DNA of 46,278 nucleotides, from assembly GCA_943330855.2 (NCBI GenBank), contig CALQJI020000040.1, positions 1-46,278 on the forward strand. Reading direction: 5' to 3'. Under the pieces are notes generated by a model. It was given only the letters and a program-made list of their open reading frames with translations, was not told the origin of the DNA and did no database searches. The translations under genes were made by a program, and so were the position numbers. Positions 16,392 to 26,200 of this stretch are shown here, piece after piece (the stretch's first letter is position 1; each line of letters begins with the position of its first letter). This stretch comes from Klebsiella pneumoniae (GTDB lineage Bacteria; Verrucomicrobiota; Verrucomicrobiia; Limisphaerales; SXTU01).

Positions 16392-16419
16392 GGCCGCCGG
16401 GATTTCTCCCCCGGCGGCC
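16392..16419 (-). terminator. GC-rich hairpin downstream of the giant protein gene
   Basis: GGCCGCCGGG (16392-16401), 8-nt loop ATTTCTCC, CCCGGCGGCC (16410-16419): a perfect 10-bp stem 15 bp beyond the stop at 16435. No T-run follows on the minus strand, so this may be an mRNA-end stabiliser or a non-canonical terminator. Confidence 0.55.
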
Positions 16420-16434
16420 CATGAGTGTCAGCGC

Positions 16435-19400
16435 TCAGGGCGTCGGCACCGCGCGGAAGAACCGGCGCTGGTTACCGGGCGAGCTGGTGTCGATGTAGAA
16501 CTGGCGGCCGCCCGGGTGAACGATGTTCGTCAGGGTGGTCCAGGAGTTGGTGTTCGAGATGTCAGCCAGATACTCGAAGCGATACTTCGCGCCCGCCGGG
16601 CCATCCAGCGAGATGCCGCCGAAGAACGCGATGTCCGCCGTGCTGATGGGCACTGCGACGCTGGTGACGTTGCCGGCGGCGTTGCTCACGCGGACGGTGT
16701 AGTTGCCCGCGCTGGCGGACGTGAAACCGGAGAGCGCCAGCGTGCTGCTGTTCGCGCCGGTGATGGCCACGTTGTTCAGGAACCACTGGTAGCTGAACGG
16801 CCCAGGACCGGCGATGGCGGCACCCGGCACGGTGAGCGTGACGGTGCCACCGCTGCCGACGGTCTGGCCGGTGAGGGTCTGGTTCAACACGCCTTGGTTC
16901 AGAGCCGGCGGCGTGGCAATGTCCACGCTCGCGACCGCCGAGGTCACGGCGCCGAAGCTATTGCTAATGACCAGCGTGTAGTTGCCGTTGTCCACCTCGC
17001 GGAGGAGGAGGATTTGGCCGTTCTCAGCCAGCTCGGTGGAGGTGCCAGCGGGCAACCCGGTCGTCGTGTGGATTTGGTCCACGAGGAGGAACGCGCGGTA
17101 GCCAAGGATGTGGCTCACGTCCACGATGCCGGAGCTTTCCTCATCCTGCGTGAGGAAGGCCGGAGCGCCGTTCGTGAAGAACGCCGGGATGTGCTGCGCC
17201 ACGACGGTGAAGGAGCCGCTGGCTAGGTTGTAGCGCCAGAGCTTGGCGATGTGCGCCTGGTTGCCGGGGTCTTCCTGGATGAGCAGGTCGCGCCCGTCGT
17301 TGCTGATGGCGATGTTGTCCATCATCTTCTGGCCTTCGTTGCCGTTGAGGATGAGGTCCAGCTTGCCGCCCAGCTCAGGGTTGGCGATGTCCGTGAAGCG
17401 CAGACGCCACAGACGGCTCTTACCGGTGAAGCTCGCGGTGGTCACGAAGTAGAAGTCGCGCGGGTTGGTCGGGTCCCACGTGCCGTCCTCGACGCGTTGG
17501 AAGGAGGCCAAGCCGTTTGCGATGGCCGAGGCGTTGATGGCTGCGCCGGTCAGGTTGGCCGCATTGCCATAGTTGTAGAGGGTGAACGCGGTGCCGTTGG
17601 TGGCCGTGGCCACGTCGGTCTCGTTCGTGAAGCCCGTCAGCGCCACGCCATAGAGCGATCCGCCGGTCAGGCCCGCCTTGTCGATGTCCAAGCCAGTGTT
17701 CGACTTGGTGCCGATGTAGAACGCAACGCGGGAGTCCGTCACGCCGCTGTCATCCAGCAGGCTGACGATGGTCTTGTCCTGGGCCAACGGGTTGGGAACG
17801 GCGTTCTCCCACGAGTATTTGCCGAGGCGCGGGAGCTGCCAGGTCGTGCCAGCCGCCGGGCCGGTGACGAGGTGCGCGAACGCGCGACCTTCGCGGCCGT
17901 TCTCCTCACCGTTCATGAAGATGCGGTTCGCCGTGCCGAGGCCGCTGGTGGCATTGAAGAACGCGCTCGGGGCGGGCAGGTCCGCCGAGCAGAACCGGCC
18001 GAAGGCGGCGCTGGTGCCAGCGTTTGTGAAGATGCTGCTGTTGGTGTCCCAGAGGAACACGTTCGTGATGAGGTCGCTGACGTTCAGCACGCGGAGGTCG
18101 CTCTTGTTGATGACCAGCTTGCTGACGAAGGCACCCTTGGCTCCGTGAGCGCGGTTGGTGCCCACGGTGCTACCCAGCTCGTGGTTGAGAAGCATGGTGA
18201 ACGTGCCGTCGTTGTTGTCGAAGGCGCCGACGCCGTCGGGGATGCCCGCGAGGCGATGCGGCGTGACGCCGTCGGCCTTGAAGTTCACGAAGTCACCCAC
18301 CGACATGATGGCTTCCATCACGTAACCGGGCGCGATGCTCTCCATGTAGGGGAGCTTGCTGGAGCTGGGGCCGGCGAAGCCAGCGCGGGAGCCGCGCACG
18401 TTGTTCAACGTGAGGCTCGGGCCGTTCGCACCGGGAACGGCGACACCGTCCTTGAACCACTGGAACGTGGCGGGGAGCTGGCCGGTGAAGCCGGCGCTCA
18501 AAACCACATTCGAGCCTTGGGCCACCGTCTGGCCGACGGGCTGTGTCGTGATGGCGGGGGCGTTGCCGGGCGCGGCGGGCAGCGGGTTCGCGAGGCCGGG
18601 GATGGTCAGGCGATACGCGAAGACCATCGTGTCCGCGATGCCGTTCGTGCCGGTGTTGGAGCCGACGCTCACGCCGTTGTGGATGACGTTCGTGGCGCGG
18701 TAGTCGTTGTCGGTGCCGACGAGCATGAGCCAGTCGTTGGGCGCACCGGGTTCGTTGAGCGGCACGAGGGCGAGGCCTTCATACTTCTCGGGCACGGTGT
18801 TGTTGTCGCGAGCCGCGCCGGCGTTCATGCCGAACTTGGCGAGCTCCGCCGGGTTCAGGAGGTCCACGAAATCCTTGCGGATGGCGGCGATGATGCCGTT
18901 CGTGAGGGCGAGCTGGTCGCCGAGCGCCGGGAGGTTCTTCTGGCCGGCGGTGCCGACGGCCTTGTCCCAGTCGGTGCCGAGGATGTTGCTCGCGCCGTTG
19001 AGTTCCACGAGGTTCACCTTCTTGTAAATCGGCGCGCCGAGCGTGCCGCCCAGGCCGATGCCGTCGCGTTCGAGCACGAGGAGTTGGTGGTCGTTCACCG
19101 CGAAGACTTCGCTGATGGGCGTGTGGCGGGTGGCCGTGACATCGCCGCGCAGGGTGAGCTGATAGACGTATTCGCCGATGAGCCCGTTGAAGTTCGGCGA
19201 GGCGGCCTCGATGTCATACACGAGGATGCGCGTGTGCTGCGAGGCATTGGCCGCGCCACTGTCTTGGATGGTCGGGCTTTGGAGCATCGCGAAGAGGCGA
19301 CGACCATCGGGCGAGGCGCTCAAGCCTTCGATGCCGCGATTGGAGCGGCGACCGGAGACGATGGTGGCGTTTGCGTCGTAAGCCACGAAGCCGCCGGTCT

Positions 19401-22400
19401 TCTGCGGGATGAGCGCCGCCGGAACGGGCAGCGTGGCGGTGAGGATGCCGTCCGCGCCGAAGCGATAGACGAACGCGCCGTATTCGTCGCTGATGAAGTA
19501 GCTGCCGTCCGCGAGGCGCACGATGCCCTCGGGGTCGAGACTGCGCTTGCCAGCACCGAGGCCGGTGAGCTTCGACTGCGGGAAGCCGACGACGTTCGTG
19601 TCATCCGGGTTGAATCCGCTGAACGCGTCGTTCGCGCTCGGGCGGAGCAGAAGCGTGCCGACATTCGCCATCTGAATCTGCGTCTGCGGCAGCGGGCCGG
19701 GGGCGGTGGGCGCGACCGGCGTGATGGAGAAGTCCACGAACTGGAGGCGCGTGCGGTAGTCCTGCGCGCCGTCGCCGAAGCCACGGTCAGGCAGGCCGAC
19801 GAGGCGGCCGCTGATGGAACCGCCCGAGGCGCTCCAGGAGTTCGGCACGAACGTCATCGCGGAGAAGAGTCCGCCGAGCGTGTCGAGGCCAGTGGTGTCG
19901 AGCTGGTTGGCCGGGATGCGGCCGACGCCGACGAGGCCCTGGTTCACGAAGCCCGTGAACGGGTCAGCCACGATGGTGAGGTTCACCGGCACCGAGCTGG
20001 TGACGGAGCCGGAGCTGTTGGTCACGACGACCGTGTAAGCACCGGAGTTGGCCGGCGTGGGCGCGGCGATGTTGTAGGTCGAGCCGTTGGCCCCGACGAT
20101 GGCGTTGCCATTCAGATACCACTGGAAGGCGAGCGTGGAGCCGATGGCGTTCACGCCGACAACGAACGGCGTGCCCTGCAAGAGGCGCACCGTGGAGGTC
20201 GGGAGCAAGGTCACGGGAGCGGGCTGCGTCACGATGGACGGAGCCACGGTGCCGGTGCTGCCGGCAATCGCGACGCCCGCGCCGCGAGCGTTGAAGAACC
20301 CGTAGTCGCCGAGCGCGGTCCAGTCAGCGGCCCAGTTGACGTTGCCGAACGCGCCTTGGTAGCCGGCATTCACGAGGAAGCCGTCCGCCGGAGGAACCGA
20401 AGCGCCCGTGCGAGCGGGGCTGGCGGAAGCGAGGCGCGGGTCCAGCGCGCCGGAGTTCGCCACGCGGCTGATACCGAGGAGCTGCGCGCTGGCCGTGGTG
20501 TTCGCGTTGGCGGCGTTGGTGAAGAACGCGTCCGCCGCGTTGGCCGAGGTGTTCAACGTGGTGACGTTGAAGATGGTGTTGCGAATCGCCGCCGCACCGC
20601 CGGTCACTTCGTCGAGCGTGTTCGCGTCCACGAGCAGCGCAGTGCCGAAGTCGGCGAAGATGGAGTTGTTAATCTTCGGAGCCGCGTTGTCGCGGATGTG
20701 CAGCGCCGTGCCGGTGGCAATACCCTTGCCGATGGCAGTCCAGTTCCAGACCTGCCAGTCGGAGGCGGGAAGCACACCGGTCTTGGGAAGGTCGCCGTCA
20801 ATCTCCGCGCCCTTGTCGGCAGCGGCGGTGTCTTGGATGCCGAACCAGAACTGGTTCTTGCCGCGATAACCCATATCGGTGTCGAACGAGTCGTCGTCGT
20901 TGAAGGCGGATACGAGGTAGCGCGTGTTGACCGTGCCGCCGAAGAACTCAAAGCCGTCATCGGCAATCGCGTAAGCCTCGACGAACTCAACCGTCGTGCC
21001 GCGGCCCACGCCCCCGAGGGAGAGGCCGTTCAGCTCCTTGTTGGATTCGAGGAGCGTGCCGCCGTGGCGGATGGAGACATAGCGGATGATGCCGGAGTTG
21101 TCGTCGTCGTCGTTGCCACCGAAGCGGTGGATGTTCTGGCCGTTGATGACGGCGTCGGCGAGACCTTCATAGACTTCATACTTCGGCGTGGCCGCGTTGC
21201 CGGTGACGTTCTCCGCGCTGTTGATGGTCGCGCGACCGAGGACGACGATGCCGCCCCAGAGACCGCGCTGGAAGGGAGTGAGCGAAGGGCCGTTCAAGCG
21301 GCGCGCCTTCGGGTCGTTCACATTGTCCGCCTCGGCGGTGAAGATGATGGGGTTGTTCGGGGAGCCGACGGCGAAGAGCTTGCCGCCCTGCGCGATGAAG
21401 AGCGCGCTCGCCGCCGCACCGTTGCCGGGCTTGGACTTGATGACCGTGCCGGCTTCGATGTTGAGCGTCTGGCCGTTCTTCACATACACGAAGCCGTTCA
21501 AGACGTAAGTGTTCGTGCGATACCAAGTGACCGCAGTGGTGCTCACGCCGAAGTCGGCATCGGCGATGTTCACGACGCGGTTCGTCGGGCTGCTCGGAAG
21601 GACGAAGCCATATTCGTAGAGGGCGGTCCACTTCGCGAACCACAGGTTGTTGCCGTCAAACGCACCCTGGTAGGTGACCGGCGTGAGGAAGCCGTCGTTC
21701 GGCGGAAGCTGTCCGCCGGTGAGCGCCGGTGCGCCCGCCGCGAGGCGCGGGTCGAGGACACCGTTGTTCGTGCGGCTGAGGCCCCGGAACTGCGGGCTGG
21801 CCAGCGTGTTCGCGTTGAGCGCGTTGGTGAAGTAGGTATCCGCCGCGTTGGCCGTGGTGTTCGGCGTCGTGACGTTGAAGATGGAGTTTTGGATGACCAC
21901 TTCGCCACCGGTCACTTCGTCATACGTGTTCGCGTCCACGAGCAGGCCCGTGCCGAACTCGGCGAAGATAGAGTTGCGAATCTTGGCCGCCGCGTTGTCA
22001 CGGATGTGCAGCGCGGTGCCGGTGGAAATGCCTTTGCCGATGGCCGTCCAGTTCCAGACTTGCCAGTCGGACTTGGGCAACACGCCCGTCTTGGGCAGGT
22101 CGCCGTCAAACTCTCCGCCCTTGTCCGCCGCCAGCGGGTCTTGGATGGAGAACCAGAACTGGTTCTTGCCGCGATAACCCATGTCGGTGTCGAACGAGTC
22201 GTCGTCGCAGAACGCGCTCACCAGGTAGCGCGTGTTGACCGTGCCGCCGAAGAACTCGAAGCCGTCGTCCGCAATCGCGTAGGCCTCGATATACTCCAGC
22301 GTCGTCCCGCGACCCACACCGCCGCAGGACAGACCGTTAATTTCCTTGTTCGACTCGAGTAGCGTGCCGCCGTGGCGAATCGAGACGTAGCGCAGCACAC

Positions 22401-22929
22401 CCGAACTGTCGTCGTCGTCGCTACCGCCGAAGCGATGCACTTCGAGGTCCGTGAGTCCCTCATACACTTCATACTTCGGCGTGGCCGCATTGCCGGTCAC
22501 GTTCTCCGCGCTGTTGATGGTCGCGCGCCCGAGCAGCACCACGCCGCCCCATAGACCGCGTTGGAAAGGGGTGAGAGAAGGACCGCTGGCCGCACGCGCT
22601 GCCGCGTCATCCACGTTGTCCGCCTCGGCGGTGAAAATGATGGGTTTGTCCGGCGTGCCTTCGGCAAAAATTTTGCCGCCGCGCGAAGCGAAGAGCGCGC
22701 TCGCCGCCGCGCCGGTGCCGGGCTTGGCCTTGATGACCGTGCCGGCTTCGATGTTCAGAACCTCGCCAGCTTCGACATAAACGAAGCCGTTGAGGACGTA
22801 GGTATTGGTGCGATACCAATTGACCGTGCCGGTGATGTCCGCGTTGCTGACTTGGAGGGTCGCGGCCTGCGCGCCCCCAGCCAGCAGCGCCGACAGCGCC
22901 GCCGTTTGGATGATGTTTTTCAGTTTCAT
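16435..22929 (-). CDS. Giant secreted protein: two beta-helix copies, phytase-like and PhoX-like domains, Ig-like domains
   Basis: A 2164-residue exported protein with a signal peptide at 1-22 (MKLKNIIQTAALSALLAGGA then QA). Residues 23-442 and 448-880 are two copies of one beta-helix-like domain with a period of exactly 431 residues (WYRTNTYVLNGFVYV in both). An Ig-like domain lies at about 895-985. About 990-1455 is an 'esterase-like activity of phytase' domain (GLPDRGFGDG; RSNRGIEGLSASPDG). A second Ig-like domain starts at 1459 and is interrupted after residue 1511 (LTLNNV) by a PhoX/DUF839-like domain (MLLNHELGS, GEENGREGRAF, KYSWENA) up to about 1979, resuming with DNGNYTLVISNSF. A third Ig-like domain covers about 2010-2095 and a C-terminal module ends RRFFRAVPTP. 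It probably hydrolyses phosphate esters outside the cell; substrates are unknown. Confidence 0.85.
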   Translation of the reverse strand: MKLKNIIQTAALSALLAGGAQAATLQVSNADITGTVNWYRTNTYVLNGFVYVEAGEVLNIEAGTVIKAKPGTGAAASALFASRGGKIFAEGTPDKPIIFTAEADNVDDAAARAASGPSLTPFQRGLWGGVVLLGRATINSAENVTGNAATPKYEVYEGLTDLEVHRFGGSDDDDSSGVLRYVSIRHGGTLLESNKEINGLSCGGVGRGTTLEYIEAYAIADDGFEFFGGTVNTRYLVSAFCDDDSFDTDMGYRGKNQFWFSIQDPLAADKGGEFDGDLPKTGVLPKSDWQVWNWTAIGKGISTGTALHIRDNAAAKIRNSIFAEFGTGLLVDANTYDEVTGGEVVIQNSIFNVTTPNTTANAADTYFTNALNANTLASPQFRGLSRTNNGVLDPRLAAGAPALTGGQLPPNDGFLTPVTYQGAFDGNNLWFAKWTALYEYGFVLPSSPTNRVVNIADADFGVSTTAVTWYRTNTYVLNGFVYVKNGQTLNIEAGTVIKSKPGNGAAASALFIAQGGKLFAVGSPNNPIIFTAEADNVNDPKARRLNGPSLTPFQRGLWGGIVVLGRATINSAENVTGNAATPKYEVYEGLADAVINGQNIHRFGGNDDDDNSGIIRYVSIRHGGTLLESNKELNGLSLGGVGRGTTVEFVEAYAIADDGFEFFGGTVNTRYLVSAFNDDDSFDTDMGYRGKNQFWFGIQDTAAADKGAEIDGDLPKTGVLPASDWQVWNWTAIGKGIATGTALHIRDNAAPKINNSIFADFGTALLVDANTLDEVTGGAAAIRNTIFNVTTLNTSANAADAFFTNAANANTTASAQLLGISRVANSGALDPRLASASPARTGASVPPADGFLVNAGYQGAFGNVNWAADWTALGDYGFFNARGAGVAIAGSTGTVAPSIVTQPAPVTLLPTSTVRLLQGTPFVVGVNAIGSTLAFQWYLNGNAIVGANGSTYNIAAPTPANSGAYTVVVTNSSGSVTSSVPVNLTIVADPFTGFVNQGLVGVGRIPANQLDTTGLDTLGGLFSAMTFVPNSWSASGGSISGRLVGLPDRGFGDGAQDYRTRLQFVDFSITPVAPTAPGPLPQTQIQMANVGTLLLRPSANDAFSGFNPDDTNVVGFPQSKLTGLGAGKRSLDPEGIVRLADGSYFISDEYGAFVYRFGADGILTATLPVPAALIPQKTGGFVAYDANATIVSGRRSNRGIEGLSASPDGRRLFAMLQSPTIQDSGAANASQHTRILVYDIEAASPNFNGLIGEYVYQLTLRGDVTATRHTPISEVFAVNDHQLLVLERDGIGLGGTLGAPIYKKVNLVELNGASNILGTDWDKAVGTAGQKNLPALGDQLALTNGIIAAIRKDFVDLLNPAELAKFGMNAGAARDNNTVPEKYEGLALVPLNEPGAPNDWLMLVGTDNDYRATNVIHNGVSVGSNTGTNGIADTMVFAYRLTIPGLANPLPAAPGNAPAITTQPVGQTVAQGSNVVLSAGFTGQLPATFQWFKDGVAVPGANGPSLTLNNVRGSRAGFAGPSSSKLPYMESIAPGYVMEAIMSVGDFVNFKADGVTPHRLAGIPDGVGAFDNNDGTFTMLLNHELGSTVGTNRAHGAKGAFVSKLVINKSDLRVLNVSDLITNVFLWDTNSSIFTNAGTSAAFGRFCSADLPAPSAFFNATSGLGTANRIFMNGEENGREGRAFAHLVTGPAAGTTWQLPRLGKYSWENAVPNPLAQDKTIVSLLDDSGVTDSRVAFYIGTKSNTGLDIDKAGLTGGSLYGVALTGFTNETDVATATNGTAFTLYNYGNAANLTGAAINASAIANGLASFQRVEDGTWDPTNPRDFYFVTTASFTGKSRLWRLRFTDIANPELGGKLDLILNGNEGQKMMDNIAISNDGRDLLIQEDPGNQAHIAKLWRYNLASGSFTVVAQHIPAFFTNGAPAFLTQDEESSGIVDVSHILGYRAFLLVDQIHTTTGLPAGTSTELAENGQILLLREVDNGNYTLVISNSFGAVTSAVASVDIATPPALNQGVLNQTLTGQTVGSGGTVTLTVPGAAIAGPGPFSYQWFLNNVAITGANSSTLALSGFTSASAGNYTVRVSNAAGNVTSVAVPISTADIAFFGGISLDGPAGAKYRFEYLADISNTNSWTTLTNIVHPGGRQFYIDTSSPGNQRRFFRAVPTP

Positions 22930-23070
22930 GGTGTGTGTGATGTGCCTAACGACAATTCGAGCGACGGGACTTCAACAAAGCCGGGTTACGAGCCAACTGC
23001 GGGGGAGTTACAAGCGGGTGAACTCAGAAAATGAAAACTGTCACAATCGCAAACCAGCCACTGCCGTAGC

Positions 23071-23088
23071 CGCAGGCTTGAGCCTGCG
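23071..23088. repeat. Palindrome CGCAGGCT-TG-AGCCTGCG
   Basis: A perfect 8-bp stem with a 2-nt spacer, in the 281-bp gap upstream of the giant protein gene. It belongs to the class of short dispersed palindromes in this genome. No gene is seen in the gap (22930-23210), which must contain promoters for both divergent neighbours. Confidence 0.6.
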
Positions 23089-23108
23089 TCTAATTGAACC
23101 AACCCGAC

Positions 23109-23128
23109 GCGCAACCTAAAGGTTGCGC
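23109..23128. repeat. Palindrome GCGCAACCT-AA-AGGTTGCGC
   Basis: A perfect 9-bp stem around AA, followed by TACG. A second copy (CGCAACCT-GA-AGGTTGCG) at 26807-26824 lies on the other side of the nuclease-helicase gene, also followed closely by CTACG. Confidence 0.75.
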
Positions 23129-23210
23129 TACGAAACCGCGTTGGTGACGCCGCACGCCGGAGAATTGTTGGACAACCTTCACCGCCCTTCGCCACTCTCG
23201 CCGCACACTC

Positions 23211-26200
23211 ATGCCATCATTCCTTGAGTTGGTTCGCAGTCTCAGCCCGGACGAACACCGGCGCGGTCGCGAGTTCGAGCGCATCTGCAAATGGTTTCTG
23301 GAGCACGACCCGCAGTATCGGCTACTCATCAAGCGCGTCTGGCTTTGGGACGACTGGCCGGGACGCTGGGGTCGGGACAAGGGAATTGACCTCATTGCCG
23401 AGGGCTTCGATGACAAACTATGGGCTGTCCAGTCCAAGGCCTACGCGCTGACCCATTCCGTCACCAAGAACGACGTTGACCGTTTCCTCAGCGAGTCTTC
23501 CCGCAAAAGCATTGCCTACCGGCTGCTGATTACCACCGCAGCGGAACTCGGCCTTAACGCCCGCGAGGTCATCCACGCTCAGGAAAAGGGCGTGGGCTGC
23601 CTGCTGTTCTCTGACCTCAAGAACCGCGAGCTGAACTGGCCTGCCTCCCCGGACAAGCTCGTCGCCCCGCAACCGCCTCCCCACAAACCTCGGCCTGACC
23701 AAGTCCGAGCCATCGCCGACGTGGTTCGCGGATTCAGGCGGCACGACCGAGGGCAGCTCATTCGCGCCTGTGGCACGGGCAAGACACTCATCGGCCTGCG
23801 CGTTGCCGAGGCGATGAAGCCACAGCGCACGCTCGTCCTCGTGCCCTCGCTGTCACTGGTTTCCCAACTCCTGAGCGACTGGTCCAAGGACAGCCTCCAA
23901 CCGTTCCGCTTCCTGCCGGTCTGCTCGGACCAGACCGTCGGCGGCGAGGACCATCTCCTCGCCCACGTCAGCGAGTTGGGCGTGCCTCCGACCACGCAGC
24001 CCGCCGAGATCGCCGCGTTCCTGCGCGGCACCGGGCGGCGCGTGGTCTTCTCCACCTACCAATCGGTCCCCACCGTCGCGCTCGCCTTCCAGCAGCACCA
24101 ACTCAAGCCGTTCGACTTGGTCATTGCGGATGAGGCCCACCGCTGCGCGGGCGTCAAGGAAGGCCCCTTCGCCACCGTGCTCGATGCCCGGAAAATCCGC
24201 GCCCGCAAACGCCTGTTCATGACCGCCACGCCGCGCATTGCGTCGGAGGCTTCCAAGACTCGGGCGGATTCGCTCGGGTTGGAACTGGACTCGATGGATG
24301 ACCATGCCGTCTTCGGCCCGGTCTTCCATGAACTCAAGTTCTCCGACGCCATCCGGCTGAAGCTGCTCACCGATTACCGTGTGGAGATTGTCGGCGTGGA
24401 CGACCCGCTCTACCGCCAGTATGCCGAGGAAGGTGCGTTCGTCACTGTGGACGGCGAGACCATCACCGACGCCCGCACGCTGGCGAGCCACATCGCCGTG
24501 GCCAAGGCCATCCAGAAGTATGACCTGCGCCGCATCATCACCTTCCACGGTCGCGTGAGCCGGGCGCGCGAGTTTGCCGACCAATTCCCGCAATTCCTCC
24601 GCTGGATGCCCCGGCGCGACCAGCCCTCCGGCCAGATTTGGACTGAGATGATTTCCGGCGACATGGCCAGCAGCAAACGCGACGCCATCCTTGACCGGCT
24701 GCGCGAAGTGCAACCGCCCGCCCGTGGCATCGTCACCAACGCCCGCTGCCTGAGCGAGGGCATTGACGTGCGCGCCTTGGACGGCGTCGCGTTCATTGAC
24801 CCGAAGGAATCGCAGGTGGACATCATCCAAGCGGTGGGCCGCGCCATCCGCAAAGCGGAGCACAAGCGGCACGGCGTCATCATCCTGCCCGTGTATATCT
24901 CCAGCGCGGAGGACGACGACCAGGTGCTGGAAGACTCCTCCTTCAAGCAAGTCTGGCGCGTGCTCAAGGCCCTCCGCTCGCACGACGACCAGCTCGCCAG
25001 CGAACTGGACAACCTGCGAGCCAACCTCGGAAAGCAGGGCAAAGTCCGCGCCAGCCTGCCAGCCAAGATAACCATCAACCTCCCCACCCGCGTCACCGCC
25101 CGGTTCGCCGATGCGTTTTACCTGCGCACCGTTCGGGCAATTACTCCGCTGCCACAGCTGACGGAGGAGAAGATTCTGCTATGGGCAGACGCGCACAAGA
25201 AGAGAACCGGCCGATGGCCGAAGGTGAAATCAGGCGACGTCCGAGATGCGCCCGGAGAGAAGTGGGCGAACATCGACGCCTCGCTCGCCCAAGGCCTTCG
25301 CAGCTTGCCCGGCGGCTCCTCGCTGGCACGATTGCTGATGGAGAAGCTTGGTGTTCGAAATCGTGCCGACCTTCCAAGCCTGACCTTTGAGCTGATTCTC
25401 CGATGGGCAGATGCGCATCACCAGCGAATCGGGGAATGGCCGACACGGAGTTCTGGCACCGTCCTCGCCGCCCTCGGTGAGAAATGGGGAGCTATCGACA
25501 TCGCGCTAGTCAAAGGGCATCGCGGTCTGCCCGGTGGCTCGTCACTACCGCAACTGCTTGCAGAGAATCGCGGTGCTCGAAATCAGGCTGAACTTCCGAG
25601 ACTGACTACTGAGCTGATTCTCAAGTGGGCAGACGCGCATCACAAGCGGACTGGCCAGTGGCCAAAGTCGGATTCTGGCGCTGTGTTCGATGCACCCGGT
25701 GAGAGTTGGGCCAATATCCATGCCGCGCTAACCCAAGCGCTACGCGGCCTGCCAGGAGGCTCTACATTGGCACAACTGCTCGCGGAGAAGCGAGGAGTCC
25801 GCAACATCCTGGACCTTCCCGACCTGACAATCGGGCTGATTTTGCAGTGGATTGATGCACACCGCGCGCGGACGGCGAAATGGCCAAATCAGAAGTCAGG
25901 CGCCGTGCTCGACGCACCCGAGGAAACGTGGGGCAACATTCATGCAGCGCTTTATGTTGGGCGGCGCGGCTTGCCCGGCGGTTCTACTCTCGCGAAGCTC
26001 CTAGCGGAGAAACGGGGAGTCCGAAATATTCAGGCACTTCCGGACCTGACCAATTCGCAAATTGCGCAATGGATGGACAAGCACATGGAAAGAACCGGCA
26101 AGTGGCCGAACCAAAATTCCGGCGCAGTGTTCGACGCACCCGGCGAGACTTGGGGGAACATCAACAATTCCCTGCACAAAGGTCGGCGCGGTTTGCCAGG

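Noticed and set aside
17251..22362. A 1703-codon open frame on the plus strand opposite the giant secreted protein
   Set aside because: It has no recognisable domain and a composition of Arg, Val, Ala and Glu runs typical of antisense frames in GC-rich genes. The minus strand has a signal peptide and known domains.
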